Source: Massilia sp. IC2-278
GTDB lineage: Bacteria > Pseudomonadota > Gammaproteobacteria > Burkholderiales > Burkholderiaceae_D
Assembly: GCF_020708045.1 (NCBI RefSeq)
Contig: NZ_JAJFES010000001.1
Span: 1,054,001 to 1,118,000 of the forward strand
DNA: 64,000 bases
Direction of reading: 5' to 3'
Made by a program: the position numbers and the translations under genes. The notes beneath the pieces were generated by a model. It made no database searches. It saw only the letters and a list, made by a program, of their open reading frames with translations, and was not told the DNA's origin. The number at the start of each line of letters is the position of its first letter. Position 1 is the first letter of the stretch. Shown here piece by piece: positions 16,920-29,905 of this stretch.

Positions 16920-18226
16920 TGCTTGCCTTTCCGGACCTGTTTCTCGAGCTCGGGCCAGACCGGCTGGCCGGCGCCATAGCGCCGCAGGTAGGCCGCCAGC
17001 GCGACCGTTTGTTCGTCGGTGAGGATGGCGCCGAAGCCGGGCATCCAGCGCGCCGGTTCGCCGTCGGGCGGGGCGATGCCGTCGCGTACCAGGTGGATCA
17101 GGCTGCGCGGATCGGGGTCGTACAGGGCCACCGCCTGCTGCAGCTGCAGCGCCGTGCCCGAGCTTTCGGTGCGGCCGGCGTCGTGGCAGCGCGCGCAGGC
17201 GTTCACATATACCTGGTGGCCGAGCTGCATGCGCGCCAGGTCGGGATCATCCGGCTTTGGCGGCGGCAGGCTGCCGGGGCGGCGTGCCGGGGTGTCGCGC
17301 GCCGGGGCCTGGGCCAGGTAGCTGTGGATGTAGGTGGCCAGCGCCTCGACGTCGGCCGGGTCGGCCTGGCGCAAATTCTCGACCACGCCCTGCATCGGCC
17401 CGCCCGCGGCCGCGTGGCCGGGCGCGATGCCGGTGCGCAGGTAGGCGAACAGGTGTTCCTGCGTCCAGGGCAGCGGCGATGGGGACTTCGCATTCAGCGC
17501 CGGCACGTACCAGTCCTCGGCCTCGCCGCCGTCGAAGAAGCGCTTGTCGTCCGGCCCGCCCAGGCGGGTGCGCGGCGTGTGGCAGGCGCTGCAATGCGCC
17601 AGCGCGTCGGCCACGTAGGCGCCGCGGTTCCATTCGGCCGACTGCTTCGCGTCGGGGCGGACCGGTTCGTCGCTGAGATACAGCATGTTCCAGAAGCCGA
17701 CCAACGGACGCAAGCCGAACGGGAAAGTCATCTCGTTTTTCCGCGCCGGGGCATCCAGCGGCGGACGCGTCATGAAGTAAGCGTAGAGGGCGCGCACGTC
17801 GTCCTGCTCCAGGCGCGCATAGTGATTGTAGGGAAAGGCCGGATACAGCAGATGGCCGTCGCGCGACACGCCCTCGCGCATGGCGCGTGTAAACGCTTCT
17901 TCGCTCCAGCCGCCGATGCCGGTACGGGCGTCGGGCGTGATGTTGGTGCTGTAGACGGTGCCGAAAGGCGTCTCGATGGGGAAGCCGCCGGCGAAGGGAC
18001 GCGCCGGGTCGACCGTATGGCAGGCGGCGCAGGTCCCGAGCGCCGCCACGCGCGCGCCGCGCTCCACCAGGCCGGGCTCGAAGCGCGGGGCGGCCTCGAC
18101 CGGCGCCAGCGCCGGGCGCCACATGATGGCCACGGCCACGATGCCCAGCAGGGCGGCAGCCAAGGATAGCCAACCCAGCCGGCGCCGGGTATGCCCGCGG
18201 CGCCGCCGGCGCCCAGCCTGTTCCAT
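16916..18226 (-). CDS. tri-haem cytochrome c of the molybdenum hydroxylase
   Basis: The 436-residue protein has an N-terminal membrane anchor or signal (about 18-36, after an Arg-rich stretch) and three CxxCH haem sites: Cys66-His70, Cys212-His216 and Cys344-His348. This is the layout of alcohol/aldehyde dehydrogenase cytochrome subunits, which accept electrons from an IorAB-type enzyme on the periplasmic face and pass them to quinone or oxidase. AGGAG before ATG 18226 decides the start. All three genes overlap by four bases, so strict co-expression is likely. Confidence 0.93.
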   Translation of the reverse strand: MEQAGRRRRRGHTRRRLGWLSLAAALLGIVAVAIMWRPALAPVEAAPRFEPGLVERGARVAALGTCAACHTVDPARPFAGGFPIETPFGTVYSTNITPDARTGIGGWSEEAFTRAMREGVSRDGHLLYPAFPYNHYARLEQDDVRALYAYFMTRPPLDAPARKNEMTFPFGLRPLVGFWNMLYLSDEPVRPDAKQSAEWNRGAYVADALAHCSACHTPRTRLGGPDDKRFFDGGEAEDWYVPALNAKSPSPLPWTQEHLFAYLRTGIAPGHAAAGGPMQGVVENLRQADPADVEALATYIHSYLAQAPARDTPARRPGSLPPPKPDDPDLARMQLGHQVYVNACARCHDAGRTESSGTALQLQQAVALYDPDPRSLIHLVRDGIAPPDGEPARWMPGFGAILTDEQTVALAAYLRRYGAGQPVWPELEKQVRKGKQ

Positions 18227-18346
18227 CTCCGCTCCTGATTCTTGTGTATTCTTGACATGCATTGTCGAGCGCCCCGCCAAGCCCGGTCTGTTCGCTCGCG
18301 CACGATCCGGCCTTGCCTCCTGCCGATCGAACCCCATCTGATCCCG

Positions 18347-22738
<4,392 letters not shown>

Positions 22739-22964
22739 CGGCGGCCGGCGGCGCGTTGTGGCGCAGCCACTCGGCAGCTGGCTGCCGCGACATTTTTGCT
22801 GGACAAAAGCCGCCGGGAAGCGAACTCTCCCATGCCGCTGGCATACTCGCTTGACCGGATGCCAGCGCGCCGCATGCAATGCGAACTCGGCGTGCCCCCC
22901 GCTGTCGAACCGGTTTTGACACGCACTCTGCCTTCGTTGCCAGACCTTGCCACCGGACTCCGCC

Positions 22965-24428
22965 ATGGACCCTGCCGAAGCCGCACACGCCGCCTCTGCC
23001 GCACCCGCCTCCGCCGCATCCTCTGCCGCGGCGGCCCGGCCCCAGCCGGCCATCGGCCTGCGCGCGGCCATCGCGCTGATCGTCGGCGTCGTCATCGGCG
23101 CCGGCATCTTCAAGGCGCCCTCGATCGTGGCCTCGCTCAGCCCCAGTGCCGAGGCGATGTTCGGCATGTGGCTGCTGGGTGGCGTGGTCTCGCTCATCGG
23201 CGCGCTGTGCTACGCCGAACTGGCCACCGCCTACCCGCATGCCGGCGGCGACTATCACTTCCTGATGCGCGCCTACGGCCGCCCGGTGGCATTCCTGTTC
23301 GGCTGGGCGCGTTTCTCGGTCATCACCACCGGGTCGATCGCGCTGCTCGGCTTCGTGTTCGGCGACTACCTGCAGCAGGTCCTGCCCTTCCCGCTCGGTC
23401 CGCCCGGCGCCGGCCCCACCCTGTACGCCGCCGCCATCATCGTGGTGCTCACGCTGGTGAACGTGCGCGGCATCCGCGCCGGCGCCGCCACCCAGACCTG
23501 GCTGACCCTGCTCGAAGTCGGCGGCCTGCTGCTCATCGCCGCGGCCGCCGCGCTGCTGGCCGACCCGCCGCCCGCTGCGGCCGTGGTCGCCGGCGCCGCC
23601 GGAGCAGGCGGGCCCCCTGTCTCCTATGGCATGGCGATGGTCTTCGTGCTGCTTACCTACGGCGGCTGGAACGAAGCCGCCTACATCAGCGCCGAAGTGC
23701 GCGACGGGCGGCGCAACATGGCCCGGGCCCTGACCCTGTCGGTGCTGCTGATCACGAGCCTGTACCTGCTGGTGGCCTGGGCCTGCTGGCATACGCTGGG
23801 CATGGCCGGCATGGCGTCGTCGGAAGCCCTGGCCGCCGACGTCATGCGGCGCACCCTCGGGCCCGGCGGCGAAGCCCTGATCGCGCTGCTGGTCGCGGTC
23901 TCGGCGCTCACCTCGATCAACGCCACCATGATCGTCGGCGCGCGCAGCAGCTATGCGCTGGGCTGCGACTGGCCGCGCCTGCGCCGGCTCGGGCGCTGGG
24001 ACGGCGCGCGCGGCACGCCGGCGGTGGCCATGCTGGTGCAGGGCGCGGCCGCGCTGCTGCTGGTCGCCTTGGGCGCCGGCTTCGGCAGCGGCTTCCGGGC
24101 CATGGTCGAGTTCACGGCACCGGTGTTCTGGCTGTTCTTCCTGCTCGCCGGCCTGTCGCTGTTCGTGCTGCGCCGGCGCGAGCCCGACCTGCCGCGCCCG
24201 TTCCGCGTGCCCCTGTTCCCCCTGCTGCCCCTGCTGTTCTGCGCCACCTGCGCCTGGATGCTCTGGTCCAGCCTGTCCTACGTGTTCTCCCAGTCGCTTG
24301 GCGGGCTGAACGCGGCCTGGATCGGCGTGGCCGTGCTTGCCGCCGGATTGCTGCTGTTGCCCCTGCTGGGCGGCCCTGCCCCGCCCCAGGCCCCCGCCCA
24401 CCCGCTAGCCCCCACCGAGGAGAACTGA
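22965..24428 (+). CDS. APC-family amino acid permease
   Basis: The 487-residue protein has about 12-13 hydrophobic helices. After an Ala-rich cytoplasmic tail, helix 1 reads IALIVGVVIGAGIFKAPS, the GxGIF substrate motif of the APC superfamily. It should import an amino acid or related cation by proton or sodium symport. ATG 22965 is used; an in-frame TTG lies 18 bp upstream. The 226 bp upstream of it show no gene. It is separated by a single base from the methyltransferase gene, so the two are almost certainly one operon. Confidence 0.93.
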   Translation: MDPAEAAHAASAAPASAASSAAAARPQPAIGLRAAIALIVGVVIGAGIFKAPSIVASLSPSAEAMFGMWLLGGVVSLIGALCYAELATAYPHAGGDYHFLMRAYGRPVAFLFGWARFSVITTGSIALLGFVFGDYLQQVLPFPLGPPGAGPTLYAAAIIVVLTLVNVRGIRAGAATQTWLTLLEVGGLLLIAAAAALLADPPPAAAVVAGAAGAGGPPVSYGMAMVFVLLTYGGWNEAAYISAEVRDGRRNMARALTLSVLLITSLYLLVAWACWHTLGMAGMASSEALAADVMRRTLGPGGEALIALLVAVSALTSINATMIVGARSSYALGCDWPRLRRLGRWDGARGTPAVAMLVQGAAALLLVALGAGFGSGFRAMVEFTAPVFWLFFLLAGLSLFVLRRREPDLPRPFRVPLFPLLPLLFCATCAWMLWSSLSYVFSQSLGGLNAAWIGVAVLAAGLLLLPLLGGPAPPQAPAHPLAPTEEN

Positions 24429-24429
24429 C

Positions 24430-25026
24430 ATGAACGAGAATCCGAGCCGCCGCAAGCTGCTCCTGCTGGGCGCCGCCAGCGCCGGCCTGGGCGTGCTGCC
24501 CGCACGCGCCGTGCTGGCCCAGACCGACACCGCCACCGCGCCCAGGCTCGACGTGCCCTATGTGCCGACGCCGCAGGAAGTGGTCGACCGCATGCTGGCG
24601 CTGGCCAAAGTCGGCAAGAACGACGTGCTCTACGACCTCGGCTGCGGCGACGGCCGCATCGTCGTCACCGCCGCCAAACAGCTCGGCGCACGCGGCACCG
24701 GCATCGACATCGACCCGGTACGCATTGCCGAAGCCCAGGACAATGCGCGCAAGGCCGGCGTCGACAAGCGGGTCAGCTTCAAGGTGGGCGACCTGTTCCA
24801 GGCCGACCTGTCGGACGCCTCGGTCGTCACGCTCTACCTGCTGCCCACCATCAATACCCGGCTGCGCCCGCGCCTGTGGCAGCAGCTGAAGGTCGGTTCG
24901 CGCGTGGTTTCGCACGCCTTCGACATGGGGCCGGAATGGCCGCCCGAGAAAACGGCAAGCGTCGAGGGACGGACGATTTATTACTGGACTATTACCGAGG
25001 CGCAGAAGAAGAAGGCAAAGGCCTGA
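24430..25026 (+). CDS. Tat-signal SAM-dependent methyltransferase
   Basis: The 198-residue product begins with a twin-arginine-like signal (NPSRRKLLLLGAASAGLGV, probable cut after ARAVLAQ). The remainder is a class I methyltransferase fold with the SAM motif VLYDLGCGDGRIVVTAA and GTGIDIDPVRI. An exported enzyme of this class is unusual because SAM is cytoplasmic. The leader may instead be a membrane anchor or a spurious extension. GAGGAG just upstream of ATG 24430 supports the start that includes the leader. Its tight coupling to the permease suggests a shared substrate. Confidence 0.88.
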   Translation: MNENPSRRKLLLLGAASAGLGVLPARAVLAQTDTATAPRLDVPYVPTPQEVVDRMLALAKVGKNDVLYDLGCGDGRIVVTAAKQLGARGTGIDIDPVRIAEAQDNARKAGVDKRVSFKVGDLFQADLSDASVVTLYLLPTINTRLRPRLWQQLKVGSRVVSHAFDMGPEWPPEKTASVEGRTIYYWTITEAQKKKAKA

Positions 25027-25036
25027 GCGGCTGGAT

Positions 25037-25070
25037 CGGCCCGGGGCAGCCCTGGCTGTCCCCCGGGCCG
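25037..25070 (+). terminator. strong hairpin after the permease-methyltransferase operon
   Basis: CGGCCCGGGG-CAG and CTG-T-CCCCCGGGCCG form a long GC-rich stem ten bases after the stop. No T-tract follows, so it may act with Rho or protect the 3' end. Confidence 0.5.
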
Positions 25071-25092
25071 TGCCGGATGGCGCCCGGCCGGG

Positions 25093-25134
25093 CTGGATGG
25101 GCTGCACTGGATGGGTTGCGCTGGCTGGGTTGCG
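25093..25134 (+). repeat. three tandem 14-base repeats
   Basis: CTGGATGGGCTGCA, CTGGATGGGTTGCG and CTGGCTGGGTTGCG lie head to tail in the gap between the methyltransferase and the DUF2325 gene. Looser copies (CCGGATGG, CTGGATGG) occur on both sides, up to about 25180. No gene is seen in 25135-25228. Confidence 0.75.
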
Positions 25135-25228
25135 CCCGATGCCTTGAACCGGATGGCTGAGCTGGATGGCCGGACCGCGCGCACGGCAGCGATGCTGTTT
25201 GCACGCGCGGCGATTCCGTGTACACTTG

Positions 25229-25247
25229 AATGCGAATCATTCTCATT
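25229..25247 (+). promoter_or_regulatory. probable Fur box upstream of the DUF2325 gene
   Basis: The 19-mer AATGCGAATCATTCTCATT, read on the minus strand as AATGAGAATGATTCGCATT, closely follows the ferric uptake regulator consensus built from NATWAT hexamers. It ends 77 bp before the DUF2325 start and directly follows GTACACTTG, so it may overlap a promoter. Iron repression of the downstream gene is the obvious prediction. Confidence 0.75.
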
Positions 25248-25324
25248 CAAAAGCTAAGCGAGGCCATGCCGCCCGCTTGCCGGAGACCTGAGACCGTACA
25301 CAGCCATTCGCCCAAAGGATCCGT

Positions 25325-26575
25325 ATGTGCGACAAACACCCTTCGCTCGACCCAGCCAATGTGCAGTTCCAGACCCAGCATAGCTCGCGCCGGCGCCGCA
25401 TCTGGGAATTGTCCCGCAATTGCCACTGCCCGCTGATCGGCGTCGCCCTGCCGCTGGGAACGCTGCGCAAGCTGGTGGAAAAAGTCACCGGCGGCGCGCT
25501 CATGCACGACGACTACGAGGTGCACGTCGGCGCCGTCAACGATTGCACCAGCCGCAACCGCCTGGCCGAGGCCGTGCAGAAGGAACTCGAGCGCCGCTAT
25601 GCGCAAGTGATCTTCCGCTTCCGCAGCGCACGCACGGCGGCCCAGGTGGCCGAGCTGTGGGAAGCGGCGGTGAACGCGGGCGACGTCGCCGGCGCCTTCT
25701 GGGCCGGGCTATCGCACCCGGCCTGCGTGCCGGCGCTGGAAGAAAAGATGTGCCGCGACATCCACATGGTCCAGCACCAGGCCGGCGCCTGCGCCCGCGC
25801 CGACATCGGCAAGTACAACGCCCTGCTCGGCGACAAGGCCCGGCTCGAAGGCGAACTGGCGCGGCTGCAGGCGCGCTGCAACACCCTGCTGCAGGAAAGG
25901 AAAGGCGACGCCGACCGCTTCGAGCAGCAGCTGATGCAGGCCCGCGCCACCACCATCGCGCGCGAAACCGACGTCCACAACCTGCGCAACGAGCTGGCCC
26001 AGCTGCGCTCGACCATTCCCGAGCTGGAAACCCGCAAGCGCCTGGCCAACCAGCTGGCGCGCATGGAGCTGCGCGAAGCGGCGCTGCGCGGACAGATTGC
26101 CGAGCTGAAGGCCAGCCGCGCGGAAGCCGTCGCGCGCGCAAGCGAAGCGGCGCCGCCAGCGGCGCCTGCCGTGCCCACGCCCGCCGCTCCCCAGGTCACG
26201 ATCCCGATCCAGCTGGTCAACCAGAGCGTGCTCTGCGTCGGTGGGCGCAGCGGCAACATCTCCTTTTATCGCAAGATGGTGGAAAAGATCGGCGCCCAGT
26301 TCGCCCACCACGACGGCGGCCTGGAGGACAGCAGCAACCAGCTTGACGCCAGCCTGGCCGCCGCCGACCTGGTCATCTGCCAGACCGGCTGCATCAGCCA
26401 CGGCGCCTACTGGCGCGTGAAGGAATACTGCAAGCGCACCGGCAAGCGCTGCGTGTTCGTCGACAACCCGAGCGTGTCGAGCCTGGCGCGCGGACTGCAG
26501 GAAATCGGCGCCGAACCGGTCCTGGCTGGACAGGTGGAAGAAGCGGCAAGCGACAGCGATACCTGCAAGGCTTAG
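25325..26575 (+). CDS. DUF2325 coiled-coil protein, probably iron-regulated
   Basis: The 416-residue protein has an N-terminal region with CHCP (about 33-36). A long coiled coil follows (about 155-265, many Leu/Arg/Glu heptads such as LARLQARCNTLLQ). The C-terminal DUF2325 domain (about 300-400) has QSVLCVGGRSGNISFYR, HHDGGLED and VICQTGCISHGAYW. DUF2325 has no settled biochemical function. The Cys and His residues of the C-terminal domain could bind a metal. With a Fur box 77 bp upstream, a role in iron or haem metabolism is a fair inference. The start codon has no clear Shine-Dalgarno sequence. Confidence 0.88.
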   Translation: MCDKHPSLDPANVQFQTQHSSRRRRIWELSRNCHCPLIGVALPLGTLRKLVEKVTGGALMHDDYEVHVGAVNDCTSRNRLAEAVQKELERRYAQVIFRFRSARTAAQVAELWEAAVNAGDVAGAFWAGLSHPACVPALEEKMCRDIHMVQHQAGACARADIGKYNALLGDKARLEGELARLQARCNTLLQERKGDADRFEQQLMQARATTIARETDVHNLRNELAQLRSTIPELETRKRLANQLARMELREAALRGQIAELKASRAEAVARASEAAPPAAPAVPTPAAPQVTIPIQLVNQSVLCVGGRSGNISFYRKMVEKIGAQFAHHDGGLEDSSNQLDASLAAADLVICQTGCISHGAYWRVKEYCKRTGKRCVFVDNPSVSSLARGLQEIGAEPVLAGQVEEAASDSDTCKA

Positions 26576-26711
26576 CCTGGCGGCAAGCATTGCGGGGCCG
26601 CGGCTGTCCGCATTTAACGCCGCGCAAACGGGGCCGCGTTCGATTGGATTGCGCTTGGAAGCGGGCGCAACGCGGCGTAGAGTGCTGCCACCAGAACCGG
26701 ACGAGGACGCC

Positions 26712-27956
26712 ATGTACGCAAGCAACTGGAACGATCTGTCGACCCTTGGGGTCGCCGCCCTGAAGCAAATGGACCGCTCGCGCCAGGCGCGCGGGCAGCT
26801 GCTCGACCGCGCCGGCTACGGCCCGCGCGAAACGCCTTCGATCGTGCTGCACGCCGAGCCTGGCCTCAAACTGCGCCGCTACGCTGCGGCCGAGACAACG
26901 GCCGACGGTCCGGCGCGCGCCCCGGCGGACGGGCCGGCCGTGCTGCTGGTGCCGGCGCCCATCAAGCGCGCTTACATCTGGGACCTGGCGCCCGGGATCA
27001 GCGTCGTGCAGCGCTGGCTGGAACGCGGCTACCGCGTCTACCTGGCCGAGTGGGTGCCGCTGGGCGAGCAGCACACCGGCGCAGGAAGCGACGCCGATGC
27101 CGCCTCCGATGACAATGCCGATTTCGGCCTGGCTGGCTACGGCGACCGCTTGCTGCGCAGTTGCCGCGAGCAGATCCGGCAAGACAGCGGCGAGGAGCAG
27201 GTGATCATCGCCGGCCACTCGCTCGGCGGCATCCTGGCGGCCATCCATGCCTGCCTGTATCCCGAGGCGGTTGCCGCCACCGTGCTGCTCGAAGCCCCGC
27301 TCGGCTTCGATCCGGCCAGCGACTGCTTTGCGCCCCTGGTCCGGGCCACGCCCGACGCGCGCCGCATCGCCGACGCCTTTGGCCAGGTGCCGGGCAGTTT
27401 CCTGAACATGATGAGCGCCGCCGCCGAGCCGCACGCCTTCGGCTGGGAACGCCTGCTCGATCGCACGGCGTCGATGACCAGCCCGCAAGCCTTGAACAGC
27501 TACATGCAGGTCGAACGCTGGACCCATGACGAATTTCCGCTGCCGGGGCCGTTGTTCGTCGACCTGGTGGAATCGCTGTACCGCAACGATGCCTTCACCC
27601 AGGGCAAGCTGGCGATCGGCGCGCGCACGGTCGGCCCGCAGGACCTGCGCTCACCGCTGGTCAGCGTGTTCGACGGGCGCAGCAAGGTGATTCCGCCGCA
27701 ATCGGTGCATCCCTTCCACGAGGCGGCGGCCAGCGTCGACAAGCTCCTGCTCGAGTACAGCGGCGACATCGGCGTCAACCTGCAGCACGTCGGCGTACTG
27801 GTCGGGCGCAATGCGCATGCGCGCATCTGGCCGGCGATCTTCAACTGGCTGGAAACGCTGCGCACGCGCGACCCTGCCAAGACGGACACGCAGGCGGAGG
27901 CAGAGCCGAACGCAGAGGTGGGCGTCAAGCCGGACGCAAAAGCGCCGTCCGCCTGA
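26712..27956 (+). CDS. PhaC-like alpha/beta hydrolase with a serine nucleophile
   Basis: The 414-residue protein resembles class III PHA synthase/PhaC family proteins in outline (VPAPIKRAYIWDLAPGISVVQRWLERGYRVYLAEW, then a lipase box). The box is GHSLGG with Ser170, whereas true PHA synthases use Cys. It may therefore be an esterase or depolymerase rather than a polymerase. A late HVGVLVGR contributes the catalytic His. The C-terminus is a low-complexity acidic tail. GAGGA before ATG 26712 decides the start. The 136 bp upstream have no gene. Confidence 0.82.
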   Translation: MYASNWNDLSTLGVAALKQMDRSRQARGQLLDRAGYGPRETPSIVLHAEPGLKLRRYAAAETTADGPARAPADGPAVLLVPAPIKRAYIWDLAPGISVVQRWLERGYRVYLAEWVPLGEQHTGAGSDADAASDDNADFGLAGYGDRLLRSCREQIRQDSGEEQVIIAGHSLGGILAAIHACLYPEAVAATVLLEAPLGFDPASDCFAPLVRATPDARRIADAFGQVPGSFLNMMSAAAEPHAFGWERLLDRTASMTSPQALNSYMQVERWTHDEFPLPGPLFVDLVESLYRNDAFTQGKLAIGARTVGPQDLRSPLVSVFDGRSKVIPPQSVHPFHEAAASVDKLLLEYSGDIGVNLQHVGVLVGRNAHARIWPAIFNWLETLRTRDPAKTDTQAEAEPNAEVGVKPDAKAPSA

Positions 27957-28051
27957 ACGGCTCCGCCACAGGTGCGAGGCAGCGGCACCCGGTGCCTGCA
28001 GGCGCGGGTGCCGCAAATGCAGCTGCTGCCGTTGCCGCTGCCATTGCGGCA

Positions 28052-28107
28052 GCGGTTGCGGTTGCGGTTGCGGTTGCGGTTGCGGTTGCGGTTGCGGTTG
28101 CGGTTGC
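28052..28107 (+). repeat. hexanucleotide tandem repeat (GCGGTT)n
   Basis: About nine perfect units of GCGGTT occupy 28052-28107, followed by degenerate units to about 28157 (GCAGTT, GCCGTT, GCGCTT). It lies in the 321-bp gap between the PhaC-like gene and the NCS2 permease, where I see no gene; reading frames through it only give simple Leu-Arg or Ala-Val-Thr repeats. Length changes would alter the permease leader without frameshift. Confidence 0.9.
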
Positions 28108-28277
28108 AGTTGCGGTTGCAGTTGCCGTTGCGCTTGCCGTTGCGGTTGCGATTGCCATTACCGTGAATGACGCGGATGGCGCCAACGGCGCCGGTCCGGA
28201 CAGTTCCGCCAATTCGGCCCAAATTCCCCGCACAAGGCCCGGCAGCGTAAAATCGCGTTTTTGCCCGGTGCCCGCGC

Positions 28278-29720
28278 ATGACTACCCCACCCAAGCTGTC
28301 CACCCCGCTTCCCGAATCGCCCCATGCCTCGCCTCCCGGCTCGTCTGCCGGCGCTCCGCCCGCCACACCGGACCTGGTCCTCGGCCTCGAAGACCGCCCC
28401 ACCGCCTGGGTCGGCATGCTCGCCGCCCTCCAGCACCTGCTGGCCATCATCGTCCCCATCGTCACGCCGGGCCTCCTGATCTGCCAGGCGCTGGGCGTGC
28501 CCGCGCGCGATACCAATCTGATCGTCTCGATGTCGCTGGTCATCTCCGGCATCGCCACCTTCATCCAGTGCCGCCGTTTCGGCCCCTTGGGCGCGGGACT
28601 GCTGATCGTGCAGGGCACCAGCTTCAACTTCGTCGGCCCCTTGATTGCCGGCGGCTCGCTGATGGTGAAACAGGGCACGCCGGTGGAAGCGGTGATGGCG
28701 GCGATCTTCGGCGTGGTAGTGGCCGGTTCGTTTGTCGAGATGGGCGTCTCGCGCATCCTGCCTTTTGTAAAACGCATGATCACGCCGCTGGTCACGGGCA
28801 TCGTGGTACTGATGATCGGCCTTACCCTGATCAAGGTCGGCCTGATCAGCATGGGCGGCGGCTTTGCTGCCATGGCCAACGGCAGCTTCGCGAATGGCGA
28901 AAACCTACTGCTGTCGGGCATGGTCCTGGCCATCATCGTGGCCCTGAACCGCATTCCGGTGGTCTGGCTGAGGAGCAGCGCCATCGTGATCGCGCTGGCC
29001 GCCGGCTACGCGCTGGCCGGCTTCATGGGACGGCTCGATTTCACGGGCATGCATGAGGCCCCGGCCTTCCAGGTGCCGGTGCCGCTGCACTTCGGCCTGA
29101 GCTTCTCCTGGTCGCTGTTCATTCCGATGATCGTCATCTACCTGGTGACCTCGCTCGAAGCGATCGGCGACGTCACCGCCACCAGCAAGATATCGCGCGA
29201 GCCGGTCGAAGGACCGGTATGGATGCGCCGCATCAAGGGCGGCGTGCTGCTGAACGGCGCGAATTCCCTGCTGGCCGGTATCTTCAACACCTTCCCCAGC
29301 TCGATCTTCGCCCAGAACAACGGCGTGATCCAGCTGACCGGCATCGCCAGCCGCCACATCGGCATCTGGATCGCCCTGTTCCTGGTCGTGCTCGGTTTGT
29401 TCCCGAGCGTGGCCGGCGTGATCCAGGCGGTGCCGGAGCCGGTGCTGGGCGGCGCGGCGATGGTGATGTTCGGCGCCGTGGCCGCGGCCGGCATCAACAT
29501 CCTGGCCAGCGTGGCGCTGGACCGGCGCGCACTGCTGATCATCGCGGTGTCGCTGGCCCTGGGCCTGGGCGTGTCGCAGGTGCCCGAGTTCCTGGTGCAC
29601 ATGCCGGCCGCGATCCGCAACGTGCTCGAATCGGGTGTCGCCACCGGCGGCATCTGCGCCGTGCTGCTGAACTGGTTCCTGCCGGACAGCCACCCGCAGC
29701 AAGACAGCGCCGCGCACTGA
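28278..29720 (+). CDS. NCS2 family xanthine/uracil permease
   Basis: The 480-residue protein has a Pro/Ser-rich cytoplasmic N-terminus, then about 12-14 helices with the nucleobase-cation symporter-2 pattern. This includes QGTSFNFVGPLI and the signature FNTFPSSIFAQNNGVIQLTG (about 335-354), where the Gln-Asn-Asn-Gly stretch lies at the substrate site. It imports xanthine, uracil or a related purine with protons; XanP/XanQ-like proteins carry this signature. Its upstream region is the hexanucleotide repeat. Confidence 0.94.
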   Translation: MTTPPKLSTPLPESPHASPPGSSAGAPPATPDLVLGLEDRPTAWVGMLAALQHLLAIIVPIVTPGLLICQALGVPARDTNLIVSMSLVISGIATFIQCRRFGPLGAGLLIVQGTSFNFVGPLIAGGSLMVKQGTPVEAVMAAIFGVVVAGSFVEMGVSRILPFVKRMITPLVTGIVVLMIGLTLIKVGLISMGGGFAAMANGSFANGENLLLSGMVLAIIVALNRIPVVWLRSSAIVIALAAGYALAGFMGRLDFTGMHEAPAFQVPVPLHFGLSFSWSLFIPMIVIYLVTSLEAIGDVTATSKISREPVEGPVWMRRIKGGVLLNGANSLLAGIFNTFPSSIFAQNNGVIQLTGIASRHIGIWIALFLVVLGLFPSVAGVIQAVPEPVLGGAAMVMFGAVAAAGINILASVALDRRALLIIAVSLALGLGVSQVPEFLVHMPAAIRNVLESGVATGGICAVLLNWFLPDSHPQQDSAAH

Positions 29721-29800
29721 GCCGCACTGAGCCGCACTCCCGGCTCCCGCCCCGCGCGGGAGCCACCTCCCCTCCCCGCCCCCTTGTCACATTCTCACGA

Positions 29801-29822
29801 GTAAGTGATTTCACGTACTTAC
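29801..29822 (+). promoter_or_regulatory. inverted repeat, candidate MarR operator
   Basis: GTAAGT (29801-29806) and ACTTAC (29817-29822) flank a 10-base spacer directly upstream of the predicted -35 box. A MarR regulator encoded two genes downstream is a natural candidate to bind it. Confidence 0.5.
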
Positions 29823-29851
29823 TTCAGAAATGTACTATTCAGTGTTAAAAT
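29823..29851 (+). promoter_or_regulatory. predicted sigma70-type promoter
   Basis: TTCAGA (29823-29828) and TAAAAT (29846-29851) are separated by 17 bases in a locally AT-rich stretch. The promoter lies 55 bp before the small lipoprotein gene and abuts the inverted repeat at 29801. Confidence 0.5.
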
Positions 29852-29905
29852 ACGTTCCGACGGACCGATACGGCCCGCCTTCTTTCACTCACATTGGCGG
29901 ACAAC

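Noticed and set aside
28052-28157. CRISPR array
   Set aside because: The repeat is six bases long without spacers and there are no cas genes in the window.
27972-28166. Leu-Arg or Ala-Val-Thr repeat peptides encoded by the hexamer array
   Set aside because: Every frame through a 6-bp repeat gives a dipeptide repeat; there is no ribosome binding site or conserved sequence around it.
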